Part shown: positions 59,393-64,000 of the stretch, piece by piece
Layout: each line of letters begins with the position of its first letter
Numbering within the stretch: position 1 is the stretch's first letter
Source of the DNA: Neurospora tetrasperma FGSC 2508
Lineage: Eukaryota > Ascomycota > Sordariomycetes > Sordariales > Sordariaceae
DNA: 64,000 bases
Assembly (NCBI RefSeq): GCF_000213175.1
Contig: NW_009799179.1
Location: 8,202,705-8,266,704 of the forward strand
Direction of reading: 5' to 3'
The notes under the pieces: generated by a model
Seen by the model: only the letters and a program-made list of their open reading frames with translations
Database searches by the model: none
Told to the model about the DNA's origin: nothing
Made by a program: the position numbers and the translations under genes

Positions 59393-62187
59393 ACGATCTG
59401 TTACCGAGTCATGAGATAATAGTGAATGTTCATGTTGGCGTTTGTCTATAACTACTAGAATTTAGACGTGGAGAAAAACAGAGATGTTGACTGATACCAT
59501 TGGAGATGGAGTATACTTTTTCCTCGCCAGCCAAACTTTTGCTCCGATGTGTGATGCCGTATCTTTGGTTGTCACTGTTACAGAAATCCCTACTTGCTGT
59601 TATGTTGAAAGCGGCTCCAAACTCTGATGATGAAGCGCATGAGTTGGCCGGTAGGCTCGATCATTTCTTCAACGATTCGGGCTTAAGAGTACAAAATCTT
59701 AAGAAACAATACCCACTGCTAAGGATTAAAAATCTACCACTATCCAGCTACATTCATAATTCAATACGTAAGTACGCATGACAATGCTTTACTGCTCGCT
59801 TTCAGTCTTTGTCCTTTTTGGGACGGTTAAGCTTTATGCACAAGCACGCTTGTACATGCCGTCTCGAGCAGCAACTGTAAAAGCATCATCACATGCGCAT
59901 ATAGCAGATACAACTAAGTACATAATTCACATTTACATGCGTGCCTCGCCGACGACGTAGGTACAGTTCACATCAGATAGAAAGAACAAGAAGGAAAGCT
60001 CACAAGGCATATACGAAGTCTCTGATAAGCAAGGGAACAAGTCCAGGGCCGTTCCGACCGTTAATCATAAATCTGAGGTACAGCCACCTTGAACTCCTAG
60101 GTTTACTGTTCCCGGATAATCTGAGCCATTCAATTTCCGGATAAATTCGATCTGATGTCAAGCTTGAGCTCTCAGTCCATGTACGTAGTAGGTAGTGTAC
60201 GCCAAAACCTGCGGTTCCTAGAGTGCGCAGGTGGGTCCCAGCTTTTGCCGACAATCGATGGGCTCCACAGCGGACCGTCCCGCGGACTAAGCCTTTTTGG
60301 GCCCAAGGGCCGGGCATGGTGCAGTGGTCACTGTTTCGGACGATGTTTAGACTTTGTTCACAATGTCTTCTTCCAATACTGGTATGCTTCATATTGGTAT
60401 ATGCTAACTAGCCTTTTAAAGACTATGCATCAACATTCTCAAGGGCTTTTGAGAAGCCCTGAGGCTCATCTTAATTTCACTCTCGTCAAGCCATATGCTG
60501 TAGAGCAGGAGCTTGATAGACGATAACTGGCCAAGTCAGTGTGCAAGCTTTTGTTTTGTCAAGCACGATCCGAGACAGAGGTGATCAACCGGTCACTTAG
60601 TCTTGGGTCTGCGCTGAGGGAATCATAGCTTACAGCAGTTATAGGCTGCAAATCTATGCATCGCTACCGTAGTTGGAATTCATCATGTCAAATATCCGCC
60701 GTTGGATACTGTTTGTTAAGAGTTTGGTACCCGTTTCTAACGTGAAGCTGTGGACGCCGTCTTAAATATTCTTTCTTTGCCGATGGCTTCAGTAAACTGT
60801 TTCATAGTCTACGAACACAATCGTCACAAGAGTTGCTTAGCTATTGGATCCTATCAACAAGAGCCTAATATCCTACTTCTCCTTGTTGCGTTCGGCTATC
60901 AGGACTAGGCAGCAAAACCTTTATGAAGTCCGAATCAAGGAAGTGACGCAATGCAATTATGCTGTTGCTCAATGGCCCCCTCAAGTTCCATCGGTATCTT
61001 ACTGCAGATGTAGAAACGGGCACCGTTATGCTTCATCACTCGACGCCCGATAAGAATGACGAGTACCCTCATGTTAGTTATATCCAAGTAGAAAAGAGGC
61101 GATCAAGACACGCTTCGCTATAGAAGTGGGCAGTACTACATACTGATGAGGAGCGATCTGGGAAAAGCTAGTAGAGGAGATTATAGGATACGACGTGCTG
61201 GTTTCCAAATAGCATGCGATTGAGAAAAACGAGGATGGACGGACGAACGACAGTGCAAGCTGATTTCCGCTTCATTCTGTCCAGGAAGTTCCACAATTCA
61301 ATCCATCGGAAATGAGACGCCGATATGTGATAGTAATTGATGTTAGATAGAACACGAAAAAAAGAGCCCCCAAAAGACTTCAGAGTCAGGCAAGCCAGTT
61401 ACTGTCTTCCCATCTTACCTGGCGTCTCTAGTTATTAGCCATCGATGATTATGAATGTACCCGCGTAATCAGAAACCTTAGTTGTCAGGATTGTGAGGTC
61501 GTCAACGCGCTACCGTTGAGACTCATTCGAATTGGGTTCATTCCCACACGTACTCGACAATTACGTCTGGAGAGCGATCGGCATACCGACGCCTCAATGT
61601 GAGAAGGGGGAGGGAGGAGGAGCCTCCGGCTTGCTGATTTACGTGGCAGGTACATGATTACACGTTTTTCATAGGTGGCAGAACAGCCCTCTGGCATTTT
61701 ACGCCAAAATAGAAACAAAGTCAAAGAAACAGAAGTCATAGATGAAAGTGAAGAGGTGCTGTGGGTAGAGCGTGTCTCGCTAGGCGCATGAGGCCTCGGA
61801 TAGAATGATGACACGGGTGAAATGCTTCGTTAAATCAGCGAAATAACATTGTGAAAACCATAAGTACGTAAAAACATTATCTGACATGCTTGATAAGCCT
61901 TCAAATACAAAACGACAGCTTCTAGTAGGGACACAAGATACAGCGGGCAGTGGAGCGTAGAGGTTATTCAGTTGATGCCTGACCCAGGTCGCTTTTTGTG
62001 ATTCAACCTGTTAAATTGGGTGGAGATGCTCAACATGGCGCAATGTGCATAGTGAGTCCATCGCAGAAATCATCAGGATGGAAGTCGTTTGATTATGTTG
62101 GGTTGAGGGAACTATCTGGTGCATGTGTGCCAAATGTTGATGGCTGTTTCTCGTCTGTCGGGTTTTGCTTCATGATATTCACCATTC

Positions 62188-62194
62188 TGACTCA
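62188..62194. promoter_or_regulatory. Gcn4/CPC-1-type site (TGACTCA) upstream of the lysine gene
   Basis: An exact palindromic TGACTCA lies 867 bp before the lysine gene ATG. Gcn4-type factors (CPC-1 in Neurospora, CpcA in Aspergillus) bind TGA(C/G)TCA in amino-acid synthesis promoters. The sequence match is seen; function is inferred. Confidence 0.4.
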
Positions 62195-62502
62195 TTCCAG
62201 AAAAAGAATCGAGTTTGAAGCCATTTCCAGCACAACAACGAACCTATCCACGAAAAGATATTGCTGGCCATGCGAGGCAGGGTCCCCTAAATGGAAGTTG
62301 TTGCCAAGAGAAAAGCTCATGGCTCAAGATTTTAAAGTTGTGGGGGAGGGGCTCACAGGATTGACTCCACTATATCTCCACAATAATGCTCGCTGTGGAG
62401 CTATGATTGGAGCTCCCGTCCAGACCGGATGATGACTGTGTCAGCATCCCCCAGCCGACGTCGGAGTCCTGGAGCATTTTAAGCCAAACAAAGTTGCACC
62501 AT

Positions 62503-62509
62503 TGAGTCA
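62503..62509. promoter_or_regulatory. Gcn4/CPC-1-type site (TGAGTCA) upstream of the lysine gene
   Basis: An exact TGAGTCA lies 552 bp before the ATG at 63061 and is the nearer of two such sites. It is consistent with cross-pathway control of lysine synthesis, which is known in fungi. Confidence 0.45.
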
Positions 62510-63060
62510 CACTTGGAACTGAAGTATCATCCAAACTTCGAGGCGGCTAGCGCCACTGTCGTGGTGTATCGTCGGCCAGCACGACTGTGTGGAGTAAAGC
62601 TTTATACAAGCCACCTCCGGTCAAGATCAAAGATTAGGATCAGTTAGGGTCAGTTCCTGGATTATAGGGGGCCGATGAAAGACCCCCACGTGTGAATGGG
62701 AATATGGCCCTTCGAGAAAGGTGGTTTTGAACATTCTTTGTCGTGATTGAAAGTGATGATTTTGGACATAGTTGGCCAAGCTTTAGCGAACCCGAGCGAG
62801 GTTTTGACTGGCTCCCGCCCGTCGTGCAGTCCTCGATTTTCGATGGCCCCACACTGTCACATTAGCCAGCCCGCTAAACTTTTAGGCCCTCTGATTCACC
62901 CTTTGGCGTCAGTCGTCCAGAAAATAAAATATCGCGAAGTCGGCGCTTTTCTTGCGCTACCTCTCTCCAAGAAACTCTACCAATTGGCCCTTTTAAAACT
63001 CTTTTCGGTCTCGTCTTGGCTCCTAACGCAGATCGGACACACAAACAAAACACAATCACA

Positions 63061-64000
63061 ATGGCGTCTGTATTACCCGATCCCACAATCGACCTCGACT
63101 GGTCCGGGTATGTCGGTTCCATCCAGGAGCACTTCAGACGCAACGCCGAGGCACATCCCGAAAGGACATGCGTCGTCGAAACCAAGACTTCCACAACACC
63201 AGAGAGACGTTTCACATACCGCCAGATCTATGAAGCCTCCAACACGCTAGCCTGGTATCTGCACAAGGCCGGCATCACCAACGGCGATGTCGTCATGATT
63301 TGGGCCCATCGGTCCGTCGACTTGGTGGTGGCCCTTATGGGTATTCTGGTATGTAACACTGCCTCTGTGATACCATGGCGCCAGCCGCAGTCCTGTCTAA
63401 CTTTGTGCCTTGCATATATAGGCTTCTGGCGCGACCATGACAGTTCTCGATCCTGCCTATCCTCCGGCAAGACAGCAGATCTACCTCGAGGTCTCCCAGC
63501 CCAGTGCGCTCCTACGAATTGGCCGTGCCACAGACGAGAACGGCCCATTGGCCCCCTTGGTCCAGAAGTACATTGACGACGAGCTCAAGCTCAAGACCGA
63601 CGTACCAGATCTGCGCCTCCGCGACGACGGTATCCTCTACGGTGGTGAGGTCGATGGCAAGGACATCTTTGCCGAAGTAAGGCAATTGGCATCCGCACCT
63701 CCCGATGTCATCGTCGGTCCCGACTCGAACCCCACACTATCCTTCACTTCCGGAAGTGAGGGTCGCCCCAAGGGTGTCCTCGGTCGTCACTACAGTCTGG
63801 TCAAGTACTTCGGCTGGATGGCCGAGCGCTTCAACCTCTCCTCCGAGAGCCGATACACCCTCCTTTCCGGCATTGCCCATGACCCAGTACAGCGCGATAT
63901 CTTCACCCCTCTCTTCCTTGGCGCCCAGCTTCTTGTCCCATCCCGTGAGGATATCCAGCATGAGAAGCTTGCCGAGTGGATGAGGGAGCACAAGCCCACC
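63061..64000 (+). CDS. lys2: L-2-aminoadipate reductase, large subunit (alpha-aminoadipate pathway of lysine synthesis), N-terminal part
   Basis: This NRPS-like enzyme activates alpha-aminoadipate with ATP, loads it on a carrier domain and reduces it to the semialdehyde. Only the adenylation domain start is in the window: exon 63061-63348 and exon 63422 onward (phase 0; TATATAG acceptor), 289 residues, still open at the window end. Seen are the N-terminal condensation-like lead-in, A-S-G-A-T-M-T-V-L-D-P-A-Y-P-P-A-R-Q at 97-113, adenylation motif A3 (L-S-F-T-S-G-S-E-G-R-P-K-G-V) at 202-215, and R-H-Y-S-L-V-K-Y-F-G-W-M after it. The block G-I-A-H-D-P-V-Q-R-D-I-F-T-P-L-F-L-G-A is characteristic of Lys2. 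Full-length family members are about 1,150-1,400 residues, so most of the gene lies to the right. Neurospora nomenclature differs (a lys-numbered locus). Two Gcn4-type sites lie upstream. Confidence 0.95.

Larger units (their letters stand above)
59393..63060. other. Long intergenic region between zuo1 and the lysine gene
   Basis: About 3.7 kb with balanced but lower GC than the genes. Several frames of 90-145 codons (such as 60155-60526 and 61998-62432) lack convincing starts, biased codons or recognisable motifs, and none is called. The right end is the promoter and leader of the lysine gene. No tRNA or 5S rRNA was recognised. Confidence 0.5.

Noticed and set aside
61998-62432. 144-codon open frame on the plus strand
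   Set aside because: It starts with GTG, has poor codon bias and no motif; the length is compatible with chance in this composition.

Overview
The window looks like a filamentous ascomycete chromosome, most likely Neurospora or a close Sordariaceae relative. This is inferred from short GT-AG introns, the gene families present, and about 43 kb of transposon relics carrying the signature of repeat-induced point mutation (RIP): extreme AT richness, TpA everywhere, and stop codons throughout recognisable retrotransposon proteins. No species-level claim can be proved from the sequence alone.

Left part, 1-42990: a heterochromatin-like block made of LTR retrotransposons. At 1-4869 lie pieces of two elements that share one LTR family in opposite orientations. 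From 4903 to 42990 a minus-strand Ty3/Gypsy element (Gypsy-1) with 234-bp LTRs and GCGAT target-site duplications has been split by four later insertions. Gypsy-2 (6216-18127, duplication ATAAT) itself carries an antisense LINE reverse transcriptase piece. Gypsy-3 spans 18411-26265 (duplication ACTAA). A nearly unmutated solo LTR lies at 27872-28167 (duplication GATCC). Gypsy-4 spans 29960-39678 (duplication GGTCG) and contains a 743-base assembly gap and tandem repeats. Removing the insertions leaves a Gypsy-1 of about 8.3 kb in normal gag-protease-RT-RNase H-integrase order. No intact transposon gene survives. The block could be part of a centromere or an interspersed heterochromatic domain; the window cannot distinguish these.

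Right part, 42991-64000: the sequence changes abruptly to ordinary GC-balanced single-copy DNA with housekeeping genes. In order these are: a secreted AA9 lytic polysaccharide monooxygenase (+); an RCC1-repeat protein (-); a single-pass membrane protein with a cysteine-rich PAN/Apple-like ectodomain (+); pyruvate dehydrogenase E1 beta (-); sterol 24-C-methyltransferase (-); splicing factor Slt11/Ecm2 (+); the LYR protein Mzm1 (-); the ribosome-associated J-protein zuotin (+); and the N-terminal part of the alpha-aminoadipate reductase of lysine synthesis (+, cut by the window end). Exon boundaries were worked out by hand from splice sites and reading phase. The sterol methyltransferase/slt11 and mzm1/zuo1 pairs are divergent; AA9/RCC1, PAN/PDH and slt11/mzm1 are convergent. 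The genes are functionally unrelated, as is usual for fungal chromosomes.

I found no CRISPR array, credible tRNA or rRNA gene, or convincing new multi-gene system. The most notable structure is the nested and internally consistent transposon stratigraphy and its sharp edge about 560 bp from the AA9 gene.
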